From assembly GCA_021298155.1 (NCBI GenBank), contig JAJTEN010000002.1:1-64000 (forward strand): a stretch of 64,000 bases of DNA, in the 5' to 3' direction. A program made the translations under genes and the position numbers. This document shows, piece by piece, positions 8,712 to 18,630 of this stretch. Source of the DNA: Sphingobacteriales bacterium (GTDB lineage Bacteria; Bacteroidota; Bacteroidia; UKL13-3). Each line of letters begins with the position of its first letter. The first letter of the stretch is position 1. The notes under the pieces were generated by a model that was not told the DNA's origin, did not search any database, and worked only from the letters and a program-made list of their open reading frames with translations.

Positions 8712-11700
8712 TTAGTTTCCGCTTTTAACTAGCTTTTGAATGCTTAGTTGCTTGCCATTTTCTTGTATTTCAATGTAATACAAGCCAGCTGACAAATGGC
8801 TAGTTTCAGGCAATTCGTGTGTGGTATAACCAGCTGCCGTAGCTAATTTTTTACTCACCAACAAGCTACCTTGATTGTCTAAAATTCGTACCGTAATTTC
8901 AGCAGCTTCGCTTTGGTTCAGACCAAATCTTACGGCCCCACTTACTGGATTAATCACTGAAATACTTGTATTAGGCTGAGCCAATTTTTCATTTGTTAAG
9001 GCAATGGTTTTACTATAACTAAATGTGCCATCTATATCTACTTGTTTTACCCGATAAAAATAACTTGATTGACCTGTTTCTTGATGGGTATGAACCAGGG
9101 CATATTGTTTCAAAGTACTTGTATTTCCCGCAGCTTTTTGTCGAGCCACAGGAATAAAATGGTGCTGGTCTGTACCAAACTCCAATTCAAAATATGCTGT
9201 ATTAATTTCTTGAGAAGTTTGCCATTGTAACAGGTTCTTTTGCTCGCTTAAAATGCTACCTGTAAAAGAAACCCATTCCACTGGTAAGGCATTTCTACTT
9301 GCAATACTGCCTATTCCAAAATCTCCAAAACCACTTAATAAGCCTGTATATAAATTTAACCCAGAAACACTGGTGTTTACAGCCTGCCAAGAACCACTGA
9401 AATCTGATCGTTTAATAATGTACAAACTATCTACGCTACTCACTCCAGGAATGCCGGTTAAATCAATATTTATGCTGTAAGAAATGGCAGGAGAATAATT
9501 TCCTACACCTATTCCAGAGTAGGATAAATTATACCAATGTGTGATACTGGCATTAGACGGCGTGAATATACTAGAATTATTGGTGGTAGCACTGGTATTG
9601 GTTGCAAATACAGGAGATGCATTGCTAAATGGAGCCGAGTTATATCTGCTCAAAGTTATACTGCCTGCCGTATTTCCTATGTTGGTAAATGTAATACTCA
9701 TGGCACCATTACTAAAACTAGATGCAAAACTAACGGCCTGATTACTTGTAGATTGAACATTTGAAACAGATAATCCACTTAAGTAAATACTATTCCCCGA
9801 ACCCGATTTATTTCTGAAGGCAATAAGGGCAAACGGACTACCCGCAAAGCCAGCTAAATTCACCGATTCTGAACGCCAATCTTGAGCAAAATTAGGAACA
9901 TAGGTTCCGGTAGTTGGCGTATCTGTACCCAAGGTTGGTGCAGATAATTGTGATGATTTTAAATACAAACTGGTAAAATTAAATCCCCCGTCTGTGCTTA
10001 TTAAAACCTCTAAGGTATCATCTGTACCTGCGAAAGTATTTGGACCATGGGCCAATTGAAAGTGCAGCATAGGATTGGTTGTGCCTACCAAACTAATAGG
10101 TGGCGAAATTAACCAAGCGGTTCTACCATTGGTAGTAATAATATTATCTGCATAAGTAACCAATGAATTGCTTACGCCATTTGCCTGCATAGCAAAACCT
10201 TGTTTCCACACGGCCGGCGTATTACCTAGGGTTGTAAAAGTGCCTAAGAAATTGTTTGCCACTAAATACGGTAATGTTTGGGCAGCTTGTGCCTGGAAAA
10301 CAGCAATTAATGTATCATTTCCCAATAATCCATCTCCAGGAAAACTGGTAAATATTTTAACTGTATAAGATCCGGCTGAAGGAAAATTTAACGCAGTAGC
10401 ACCGGCAAATAATACCGAGCTAGTATCTCCCGGATTTAAGGAAACAGAAGTGCTGAGCGGCCCAATAATGGCACCACCATTTACTTGATATCTAACTTGA
10501 ATACCACTTGATCTCATTTGGGTTCCAAAATTCTTTACCACAGCGCGCAAAGGAATAGCAATATTGGTAGGCACTTTTACCGATGCATTTGGTCCAGATG
10601 CAGAAACACCCACATCTATTGGAGGCAATGGATCTACTTTACATTCCATCATTAATCTCGTAGTTGCCCAACCCAAAGGTGCTGCATAAACATTGCCAAC
10701 ACCTAGCGAGGTAACTCCACCGGGAAAGGTTTGTGTCATAAAATAAAACTGCACATCGGGTCTAATTGGAACCTCTGTTTGTGAAGTTCCTAAAAAATAA
10801 TTTAAGCCATCTACCGATTGACCCCCAGCAATGCCCACAATAACAGATTGATTATTAACTACAGCAGGCATAGTCATATTAAAAATTAAGGTAGTACCCA
10901 AATCGGAGGCTTGTACAATATAATTGGGAGACCGAGCCAATACGCGTCCTGTAGAATCTAGTACAAGTCCGCACACCGTATCCCCTAAAGCCTCAGAATT
11001 AGAAGCTAAAAGTGAGCGCACTTGGGTTACCATACCGCCACCTTGGATGAAATACTTAGCACCCCAAAAATTAGGAATAGTGGTTCCATTACCCCCGCTA
11101 GATGGCACCAATGTATCAACATAAGATTGAACATGCTGACCCACTGATAAACTATAAGACCTGTTATTATTGGCTGGGTTATCATCTGAAGGAACAGAAA
11201 CAGTAATTAAACTCGCCCCTAAAGAAGCAGGATAATAAGGGGCAAAAGCAACATTGGTATTGGCATTAGGTGCCAAACTACTAATGGTTGCAGTGGTAGT
11301 GAAAGTATTTGCCCCACTGATGGTTAAAGTAACCACCAAACCTGTTAGGGTATTAATGCCTGTATTAGCAATGTTTGCTCTGATAGAATCTGGTCTGTAA
11401 TACGGTAAGGCAACTTTCCCTTGGGCATAAACAGCCCTTACTGATGCATCATTTAACATGAGTGGGGTAAAAGTATATGTTCTTCCAATACCAGGTGCTG
11501 GCCCAGCAGGAGTACTGGTAGGATTCCGGTAATTAACTGCATTGTTTAAATAAAAACCCGTATTCGCAACAGCACCGCTCCAAGCTACAGTTGAACCTTT
11601 TACCAAGTGCAAATTTTGATTGGCAACTGTCATACTATTTCCCACAAGTCCAACTGCCGAAAATCGCGCTGCATTTACATTAGAGGTACTTGTCCACTTA

Positions 11701-12287
11701 CCATAAACCACTTGAATGACATTGGTTCCCTCATATAATTTTACTTGGAAATTTACAGTATCCCATAAGCCCACAACGCCTCCTTGTAATTTATCTTTTA
11801 CATTTTTCCACTGAATGGTACACACCTGTGTACCCGGAAAACCACTCACCTCATATCTAAATGCATCAGTGGGATTTAACGGAATTAAATCTTGACCAAA
11901 AGCAAAGATAAAACTTGAGTCTCTGCCCAAAGGCGCAGGACTTGTGGCTGCGGTAAACGGACCATTGGCAGGTGGTTGAGCCATGGTGGTAAATAAAAAC
12001 TGACGAGAAGCCGTATCTCTCCCCAATTTAATAAAGCCATTTGTGCTAAACGTAAAAGAATCGTAAGAGGCGCCATTGAAGTTAAAGGTAAAACCAATGG
12101 GTAATGGTAAAGAATAACCATCATCCGTATTACTTACACTAATAGCACTTCCATTTGACCCTAAATCAACATAAGAACCAAGAGAAGTTGTAAAACCACC
12201 TGGAAGGTAGTTTAACTGTGCTTTTACCTGAGCTGTAACAAGCAAAAACAAACACAGAAATAATAATTGAGTAAGGTGTTTTTTCAT
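8712..12287 (-). CDS. Large T9SS-secreted multidomain protein
   Basis: I start the gene at the ATG at 12287 (1191 residues), because MKKHLTQLLFLCLFLLVTAQVKAQ is then a clean signal peptide; an upstream ATG at 12314 would add nine residues in front of it. An N-terminal beta-sandwich (LPIGFTFNFNGASYDSFTFSTNGFI) is typical of Bacteroidota adhesin-like exoproteins. Next come CARDB-like Ig segments (VALPYYRPDSIRANIANTGINTL; IPLRAVVKNFGTQMRSSGIQ) and a segment near 690-840 resembling choice-of-anchor/MAM-type domains (WLISPPISLVG, LHFQLAHGPNTF). A fibronectin-like region follows, and the last ~80 residues are a T9SS type A sorting domain (SVINPVSGAVRFGL, LSAGLYYIEIQ). No catalytic motif is seen; an adhesive or structural surface role is likely. 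Confidence 0.8.
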   Translation of the reverse strand: MKKHLTQLLFLCLFLLVTAQVKAQLNYLPGGFTTSLGSYVDLGSNGSAISVSNTDDGYSLPLPIGFTFNFNGASYDSFTFSTNGFIKLGRDTASRQFLFTTMAQPPANGPFTAATSPAPLGRDSSFIFAFGQDLIPLNPTDAFRYEVSGFPGTQVCTIQWKNVKDKLQGGVVGLWDTVNFQVKLYEGTNVIQVVYGKWTSTSNVNAARFSAVGLVGNSMTVANQNLHLVKGSTVAWSGAVANTGFYLNNAVNYRNPTSTPAGPAPGIGRTYTFTPLMLNDASVRAVYAQGKVALPYYRPDSIRANIANTGINTLTGLVVTLTISGANTFTTTATISSLAPNANTNVAFAPYYPASLGASLITVSVPSDDNPANNNRSYSLSVGQHVQSYVDTLVPSSGGNGTTIPNFWGAKYFIQGGGMVTQVRSLLASNSEALGDTVCGLVLDSTGRVLARSPNYIVQASDLGTTLIFNMTMPAVVNNQSVIVGIAGGQSVDGLNYFLGTSQTEVPIRPDVQFYFMTQTFPGGVTSLGVGNVYAAPLGWATTRLMMECKVDPLPPIDVGVSASGPNASVKVPTNIAIPLRAVVKNFGTQMRSSGIQVRYQVNGGAIIGPLSTSVSLNPGDTSSVLFAGATALNFPSAGSYTVKIFTSFPGDGLLGNDTLIAVFQAQAAQTLPYLVANNFLGTFTTLGNTPAVWKQGFAMQANGVSNSLVTYADNIITTNGRTAWLISPPISLVGTTNPMLHFQLAHGPNTFAGTDDTLEVLISTDGGFNFTSLYLKSSQLSAPTLGTDTPTTGTYVPNFAQDWRSESVNLAGFAGSPFALIAFRNKSGSGNSIYLSGLSVSNVQSTSNQAVSFASSFSNGAMSITFTNIGNTAGSITLSRYNSAPFSNASPVFATNTSATTNNSSIFTPSNASITHWYNLSYSGIGVGNYSPAISYSINIDLTGIPGVSSVDSLYIIKRSDFSGSWQAVNTSVSGLNLYTGLLSGFGDFGIGSIASRNALPVEWVSFTGSILSEQKNLLQWQTSQEINTAYFELEFGTDQHHFIPVARQKAAGNTSTLKQYALVHTHQETGQSSYFYRVKQVDIDGTFSYSKTIALTNEKLAQPNTSISVINPVSGAVRFGLNQSEAAEITVRILDNQGSLLVSKKLATAAGYTTHELPETSHLSAGLYYIEIQENGKQLSIQKLVKSGN

Positions 12288-12460
12288 ACATGTAAAAATT
12301 AATTGCTTACTCAATATTAGTAATTAATATCTGATTTTCAAATTATTATTGTTAAAAAGTAAGTAATGATACCCGCATAAAAAAACAAGAATTTCTACTT
12401 AAGCTAATAAAATCAGCCTATGAAAAGCATTTGAAAAAATGGGAATTGATAACTACCCGA

Positions 12461-14950
12461 TTAATATTTTGGACGCCCCTTTGCCACAGGTTTTTCAATC
12501 CATGGATCTTCTGGCCAAGCATGTTTGGGATACCTACGTTTAAGCTCTTTTTTAACTTCATGATAGGTACTATTCCAAAAACTTCTGAGGTCTGATGTAA
12601 CCTGCACAGGTTTAAATCCGGGTGAAAGCAAATGCAAAACGACCGCCGTTTTACCTGCATTTATGTTGGGGGTATCTTGCAAACCAAATACCTCTTGTAA
12701 ACGAACAGCAAGCACAGGCGTTTCGCCCCTTTCAAAATACATAAGCGCAATACCCGATCCACTTGGCACATGCATCTTTGCAGGGGCTAACCTATCTAGT
12801 TCAAGCTGTTTTTCGTAAGGTAACATGCTTAATATGGCCTGAACCAAATCTATTTTTTTCATATCATCAATGCGCTTTACATCTTGTAAAAATGGAGTAA
12901 GCCATGAAGCCGGATTTTGTAATAGACTTTCTGTGCACACATTTGGCCAATTTTCTTCGGGGTTCCAAATGCCTAAACTCAATATCCTGTTTTGGAGTTG
13001 GGTTACCTGTTCATCAAAATCAAGTAATTGCTTGCCCTCATTTTGCAGGGCTTTACAAATCGCCTGCACTGCTACATTTTTATCTACCTGAGCCAATGGT
13101 TTAGATTGCAATACAATACTCCCAATACGCAAATCTGTACTGGCTATTAAGCCCCCTTTCCTAGTATCCCAAGTAACTACCTCTACTGTTTTAACCAGGC
13201 TCCTTAAATCGATTGGGTTAAGCGGAGCAGCTAGAAAGATTTTACCCAAACCATCTCGCGTATCCATGTTAGCAACCGCCAACCAAGGCTCATGTGCCAA
13301 GTCGTCTTTGTGTCCAGCAGCAGCAATTTTACCATTGGCCAATTGAAATTGCGCATTATTGCCAAGCCTTGCACATGCAATACGCTCTGGATAGGCATAT
13401 GCAAGTAAGAGTCCTGTTTCAAAAGCATCATACGCCTCATTGTTTGCCTCAATTGCCAATAGCCTGCGATACGATTCTGCTACTTTTTCTATTCTACTAA
13501 ATCCCTTACTAAGCATAGTATTTTGCCTAGCCCTGCGCAGCGCCTCCACCCGTAAATTAATATCTATACCCGCATCTCTTCCCAGCGGATCTCTTTCTTC
13601 GAGCACCGCAGCCACATCACAAGCCAATTGTTTGGCAGCTAAATTGGGTGCTAAAAGTAACATATGGGCAATACGCGGGTGACAAGCCAACTGGTGAATT
13701 TGTTTACCATGTGCGGTTAATTTCCCATTTTCTATGGCCCCAATTTGCACCAACACATCCATCGCCTGAGCAACATGCGCAGCAGGTGGCTGGCTGATCC
13801 AAAACAATTGATTAATATCTTGAATTCCCCATACGAATAAGTCTAATACAAGGGATGCCAAATCTGCTTCCAAAATTTCTGGCACCCGATGAGATTTTAA
13901 TCGCGCTTGCGTAGCGGGTGTCCACATTCTATAGCACACACCAGCACTTAACCTACCTGCCCTTCCTGCGCGCTGGTCTGCAGAATCCTTGGCAATTTGA
14001 ATGGTTTCTAATCGGCTCAAACCACTTTTAGGATCAAAGCGTTGCATTTTACTAAAGCCAGAGTCGACCACAATTTTCACCCCTTCAATGGTTAAACTTG
14101 TTTCGGCAATGGAAGTAGCCAAAACAATTTTTCGTTTACCCCCTTTGTTGGGCATTATCGCGGCAAATTGTTGTGCTTGCGGCAACATGCCATAGAGTGG
14201 ATGAATCGCAAATGTGTTGGCATCAGGCTTTAACAACTCTGCAGTCTTTCTTATTTCTCCTTCTCCTGGTAAAAAGACCAAAATATCACCTGCATGTTTT
14301 TTAGCAGATTCTAACACCAAACGTGCTGTAATCTCTGGCAACAAACGCTCATCTTGATCGCCTGCATAAAAAATATCTACCGGATATTGTTTGCCCTCAC
14401 TGGTTAAAACCGGGGCTTGTAATTGTTCATTAATAGCCTGCGCATTTAAGGTTGCGCTCATAATAAGAATGCGTAAATCTGGCCGCAAAACTTGCTGCGA
14501 TTCTCTACATAATGCCAAAGATAAATCGGCATGAATGCTGCGCTCATGAAACTCATCAAAAATAACCAAGCCAATATCTTCAAGGGCGTTATCCGACTGA
14601 AGCATACGGGTTAGAATACCTTCAGTAACTACAATAATCTTATTGCTGGGCTTTACCCGATTCTCGAAGCGAATCTGATATCCAATACGTTCTCCAATTT
14701 CTTCACCTAAAAGCTCTGCCATTCGGTAAGCCACACTGCGTGTGGCTAATCTGCGTGGCTCTAAAACAATAATTTTTTTACCTTGTAAATAGGGCTCATC
14801 CATTAATGCAAGCGGTAAGATAGTGCTCTTGCCGGCTCCTGGCGGGGCTTGAACCAAAAGGGTATTCTGTTTTAATAACTGCAATTTTACATCAGGAATA
14901 ATGGCAGTAATAGGCAAATTTACTTGGGCAGTATCAAATTTCAATTGCAA
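12461..14950 (-). CDS. hrpB: ATP-dependent helicase HrpB (DEAH family)
   Basis: The 829-residue length matches the HrpB family. Motifs appear in order: Walker A APPGAGKST (35-43), motif II DEFH (132-135), motif III SAT (165-167), helicase motif V region LATSIAETSLTIEGV (277-291) and motif VI QRAGRAGR (326-333). These are followed by helicase-associated and HrpB C-terminal domains with the ending PWIEKPVAKGRPKY. HrpB proteins are DExH RNA helicase-like ATPases of poorly defined cellular role. The gene is a single unit, divergent from the plus-strand gene that begins at about 15082. Confidence 0.95.
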   Translation of the reverse strand: MQLKFDTAQVNLPITAIIPDVKLQLLKQNTLLVQAPPGAGKSTILPLALMDEPYLQGKKIIVLEPRRLATRSVAYRMAELLGEEIGERIGYQIRFENRVKPSNKIIVVTEGILTRMLQSDNALEDIGLVIFDEFHERSIHADLSLALCRESQQVLRPDLRILIMSATLNAQAINEQLQAPVLTSEGKQYPVDIFYAGDQDERLLPEITARLVLESAKKHAGDILVFLPGEGEIRKTAELLKPDANTFAIHPLYGMLPQAQQFAAIMPNKGGKRKIVLATSIAETSLTIEGVKIVVDSGFSKMQRFDPKSGLSRLETIQIAKDSADQRAGRAGRLSAGVCYRMWTPATQARLKSHRVPEILEADLASLVLDLFVWGIQDINQLFWISQPPAAHVAQAMDVLVQIGAIENGKLTAHGKQIHQLACHPRIAHMLLLAPNLAAKQLACDVAAVLEERDPLGRDAGIDINLRVEALRRARQNTMLSKGFSRIEKVAESYRRLLAIEANNEAYDAFETGLLLAYAYPERIACARLGNNAQFQLANGKIAAAGHKDDLAHEPWLAVANMDTRDGLGKIFLAAPLNPIDLRSLVKTVEVVTWDTRKGGLIASTDLRIGSIVLQSKPLAQVDKNVAVQAICKALQNEGKQLLDFDEQVTQLQNRILSLGIWNPEENWPNVCTESLLQNPASWLTPFLQDVKRIDDMKKIDLVQAILSMLPYEKQLELDRLAPAKMHVPSGSGIALMYFERGETPVLAVRLQEVFGLQDTPNINAGKTAVVLHLLSPGFKPVQVTSDLRSFWNSTYHEVKKELKRRYPKHAWPEDPWIEKPVAKGRPKY

Positions 14951-15081
14951 TCTATTTTAGCTTACAAAGGTAAAGGGCTTAATCCTAATTACAACATTCA
15001 AGCCTATGCTGCGTATGCATTTTTATTTTCAATTGGTGATTTACAATGCAAAGATTACCTTGCTCCATATTTGGTTCTCAC

Positions 15082-17256
15082 ATGAATTCAGCAAATCATA
15101 TTTGGCGTTTCGCCACCATTGGCGGAGTTAAGCGCGTTAATTTAGATTCGGGTGCAGATTTATTGGCATTGGATACCTTAGATCAAAAACTATGGACAGC
15201 ATTAAGCTGCCCCGTGAATGGCTTAGAAATAGACCCTCGCACCCTTCAGTTAATAGATACCAACAAGGATCAAAAAATTAGAGTTCCTGAAATTTTAGCT
15301 GCTGTAAAATGGGTACTACAGTTATTAAAAAATCCAGATGATTTATTGGCTGGATCGAGCATACTGTATTTAGATGCGATTAATACAGACACCAAAGAGG
15401 GGAAAGAAATTTATGCCAGTGCAAAAACCATTTTAAATAACCTAGGAAAAGGCAATCAAAATTTTATAGCTATTGAAGATACCCTTGATACGGTTCAGAT
15501 TTTTGCAGGCACCTCTTTTAATGGAGATGGTATTATTACAATAGACAGCACCGCCAACCATAGTCTAAAGCGCTTAATTGAAGAAATTTGCACGAACATT
15601 GGTTTTCGGCAAGACAGAGGAGGAAAAAACGGAATAGATAGAACGCTACTTGAAACGTTTTTTGATACCTGTACAAATTATTATGCTTGGCAAATTGAAG
15701 CTGAAGAAAAGTCGACCGAGATATTACCATTTGGCCAAGATACCCCAACTGCCTACGCCGCTTATTTAGCAGTAAGAGCAAAAATAGATGATTACTTTTT
15801 AAGGTGCAGTTTAGCTGCATTCGACCCCAATACAACGGATATTTTAAATCAATTAAACGCACGCGTTGCCAGTATTGCTCATGAAGATTTAACAGATAAA
15901 GTGGATGAAATTCGCAATTATCCATTAGCAAAAATTGAAGCGGGTAAAGCACTAAACTTAAGGGTTGGCATTAATCCCATTTGGCAACACGAAATGAAAC
16001 AATTTTCGCAAATCATTTTTGGATCAAACCAAGAAACCCTAACAGAAACCGCTTGGAATGCACTCAAAATTACTTTTACTGGCTACGAGCAATGGCGCAA
16101 TAAAGAAACAGGAAATGAGGTGGCTTCATTAGGCATGGAGCGAATAAAGGAAATTCTGCATAGTAATTACAAAGCGGATTTAGCGCAATTAATTATTGAA
16201 GATGAAGCCATTTGTCAGGAAGCCGAGAGTATCATGCTGGTTAATAAATTAGCTCAATATAACAGAGACTTATTTACTTTACTGAGAAACTTTGTAAGCT
16301 TCAATGATTTTTATATGCCAGGGAAAAAAGCCATTTTCCAATCTGGCACCTTATACATAGATCAACGCAGTTGCGATTTATGTTTGCAAGTAAACGATTT
16401 AGAAAGACACAATAACTTGGTTAGCCATAGCGGAATGTTCTTAATTTATTGTACATGTGTTTGCCGATCTACCGCCAAAGAAATTATTATTGTTGCTGCG
16501 CTCACCAATGGCGATATAGACAATTTAATTGTTGGCCGAAATGCCTTGTTTTATGATAGAAGCGGGCAAGATTGGGATGCAACTGTGATAAAAATTATTG
16601 ATAATCCCATTAGTATTAGACAAGCATTCTGGACACCATACAGAAAAATCTCCCAATTTGTTCGAACCCAAATCAATCATTTTGCGGCAGCACAAGATAA
16701 TAAGGCACAACTCCAAGCAGCGAGTACCATCCATAAAACAACTGAAAAAATAGACGAACAAGCTCCTGCCAATACAGGTAAACATGAGGTTAGTGCAGAT
16801 AAAAACAGTTCTAATCCCACACCTTTTGATATTGGTAAGTTTGTTGGAATTTTTGCAGCCATAAGTTTGGCTTTAGGCGCTTTAGGAGGTGCACTAACCT
16901 CGATAGTTGGCGGTTTTATGTCGTTAATCTGGTGGAAAATGCCATTGGCTTTATTGGGTGTTGTGCTGCTCATTTCCGGACCATCAATGTTAATGGCTTA
17001 CCTTAAATTACGTAAACGAAACTTAGCACCACTGTTAGACGCAAATGGTTGGGCCATAAATGCACGCGCTACGGTAAATATAAGATTTGGAAATTTATTA
17101 ACCCAAATTGCAAGTATACCATTGGATGCAGAGCTAAATTTAAATGATCCATTTAGTAAGCAAAGGGTGCCACTTTGGAAACTTGCAATAGTATTTGGTG
17201 TTGCAATTGCTTTAATTACTTACCTACTAATAAAATATTGGTTCAGGTTCTATTAA
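15082..17256 (+). CDS. Conserved membrane protein with EF-hand-like loop, unknown function
   Basis: I prefer the ATG at 15082 (MNSANHIWRFATIGGVKRVNL, 724 residues) over the one at 15046, because the Trp-Arg-Phe segment looks like the natural N-terminus. The N-terminal part contains DTNKDQKIRVPE, a canonical 12-residue EF-hand loop (D1, N3, D5, I8, E12), and later SFNGDGIITID, a degenerate second one. The long middle part is helical and soluble, with a small Cys-containing segment (CDLC, CTCVC). The C-terminal ~200 residues carry two or three membrane segments (FVGIFAAISLALGALGGAL, MPLALLGVVLLISGPSMLMAYL) and one at the very end (LAIVFGVAIALITYLLI). I recognise no named family. Calcium binding by the first loop is an inference. 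Confidence 0.7.
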   Translation: MNSANHIWRFATIGGVKRVNLDSGADLLALDTLDQKLWTALSCPVNGLEIDPRTLQLIDTNKDQKIRVPEILAAVKWVLQLLKNPDDLLAGSSILYLDAINTDTKEGKEIYASAKTILNNLGKGNQNFIAIEDTLDTVQIFAGTSFNGDGIITIDSTANHSLKRLIEEICTNIGFRQDRGGKNGIDRTLLETFFDTCTNYYAWQIEAEEKSTEILPFGQDTPTAYAAYLAVRAKIDDYFLRCSLAAFDPNTTDILNQLNARVASIAHEDLTDKVDEIRNYPLAKIEAGKALNLRVGINPIWQHEMKQFSQIIFGSNQETLTETAWNALKITFTGYEQWRNKETGNEVASLGMERIKEILHSNYKADLAQLIIEDEAICQEAESIMLVNKLAQYNRDLFTLLRNFVSFNDFYMPGKKAIFQSGTLYIDQRSCDLCLQVNDLERHNNLVSHSGMFLIYCTCVCRSTAKEIIIVAALTNGDIDNLIVGRNALFYDRSGQDWDATVIKIIDNPISIRQAFWTPYRKISQFVRTQINHFAAAQDNKAQLQAASTIHKTTEKIDEQAPANTGKHEVSADKNSSNPTPFDIGKFVGIFAAISLALGALGGALTSIVGGFMSLIWWKMPLALLGVVLLISGPSMLMAYLKLRKRNLAPLLDANGWAINARATVNIRFGNLLTQIASIPLDAELNLNDPFSKQRVPLWKLAIVFGVAIALITYLLIKYWFRFY

Positions 17257-17274
17257 TAAAAAATTAAATACGCA

Positions 17275-18525
17275 TCAAAATGATTCTCCTAGGTTAATAA
17301 AAAAGCCTTGCGAACCATTTATGCCAAAACCATAATCGATGGCTAAATTGGTTGCAGATTTTTTATTCATTTTGATACGCAGACCTAAACCGCCAGCCGG
17401 CACCAATATTTGATCTGAGCGCATAGGATTTCCTGTAAAGTATTGCAAATTGCCAAATACCACCCCGCCAAGAATTCCGCTAGGTAAAATTCGATACCTA
17501 AATTCTCCTTCCAAATAAAACATATCGCTTCCTCTAAATCTGCTTTGAATGTATCCCCTACCCGTATTAAAATTATCATCCCAACCCGTACTAGGCAGCA
17601 TTAAATAATGTGGGTTGCCATTTAAGGTAAACCAATTGTGACTCCAAATGGCGAGTACATTTTTGGCCCTTCCAGGTAAGGTAAAAAACTTTCGAATTTC
17701 TATGAGTCCGCTCCTCCACCTGCTATCCCCTCCCAACAGCGGAGTGTTATCGCGCACCAATAAAGAGGCATATAATCCTTTCAGTGGGTTAATGAGTCTT
17801 GGTCTGCTATCATAGGTAATTTTTACTACCAATCCAGATGCTAAGGCCTCTTCATCTAAGTTTAAACCAATAAATGCTGGCGTTCCCCGGTGCCTGGTAT
17901 TGCTTACTTCTCTAATTTTCCAGAACCTATCAAAGTAATATCCTAGTCCAACATACACATTAGGCCTTATCTTTCGCATAATTGTTTCATGCATTTTCAA
18001 ATACAAAAAATTAAGGGCTGAAGGAGGCGCATCTAATGCACGTTCGCCGATACCAAAAGTTAAAGAAGGATATTTAAGAAAGCGGTTATCAGACGTAATG
18101 TGATATTTATTTTTGGGAGTCCAAATACTCAACACCAAAGGAAGTAAAAGCTGTTTATATTGCGTATAAGAAATCAACGTATAAAAACTAGACGGGTTGG
18201 TAGAAGCACCTTTTGCAGTTTTAAATACCCCGTTTCCGGCAATAAAAGTTGAAAAACCGGTTTGCAGCGCATAGCCGATACCGGGTATTACAGCGAGGTG
18301 TAATTTTTTATGCATCAAAATAGAATCCCTATCGCGTTTTTTTAAAGGACTAGATTTACATAAACTCCAAACATCACTCAGGTCTTTCTCTATGCTATCG
18401 ATAGCTTCTTCGGCATCAGGATTTGTTGGGTTGACAATAGGTTCAGCGATTGAATTAAATTCCTGGGCATGGGCATCAACCATTACTAAAAAGAGCAGGA
18501 ATAAGCTGAAAATTATGCGTTTCAT
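17275..18525 (-). CDS. BamA/D15-type surface-antigen beta-barrel without POTRA domains
   Basis: The 416-residue product has a signal peptide (MKRIIFSLFLLFLVMVDAHAQ), a short linker, then a beta-barrel with the signature layout of the bacterial surface antigen family (Omp85/D15 barrel): KITYDSRPRLINPLKGLYASL, GYIQSRFRGSDMFYLEGEFRYRI and a C-terminal strand ending in Phe (GFFINLGESF). Unlike BamA or TamA it is too short to hold POTRA repeats, so it is unlikely to be the essential insertase. POTRA-less Omp85-like barrels are common in Bacteroidota, with unknown roles. It is convergent with the gene ending at 17256 (18-nt gap). Confidence 0.75.
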   Translation of the reverse strand: MKRIIFSLFLLFLVMVDAHAQEFNSIAEPIVNPTNPDAEEAIDSIEKDLSDVWSLCKSSPLKKRDRDSILMHKKLHLAVIPGIGYALQTGFSTFIAGNGVFKTAKGASTNPSSFYTLISYTQYKQLLLPLVLSIWTPKNKYHITSDNRFLKYPSLTFGIGERALDAPPSALNFLYLKMHETIMRKIRPNVYVGLGYYFDRFWKIREVSNTRHRGTPAFIGLNLDEEALASGLVVKITYDSRPRLINPLKGLYASLLVRDNTPLLGGDSRWRSGLIEIRKFFTLPGRAKNVLAIWSHNWFTLNGNPHYLMLPSTGWDDNFNTGRGYIQSRFRGSDMFYLEGEFRYRILPSGILGGVVFGNLQYFTGNPMRSDQILVPAGGLGLRIKMNKKSATNLAIDYGFGINGSQGFFINLGESF

Positions 18526-18630
18526 TACTTAGCGTGAGCTACAAATGTAAAAAAAAGATTGAAAAGCAATACTTTTGCCGCCCAGTTGATTGTACTGTTG
18601 TATGTTCAATCAATGAATTATTAAACCACC

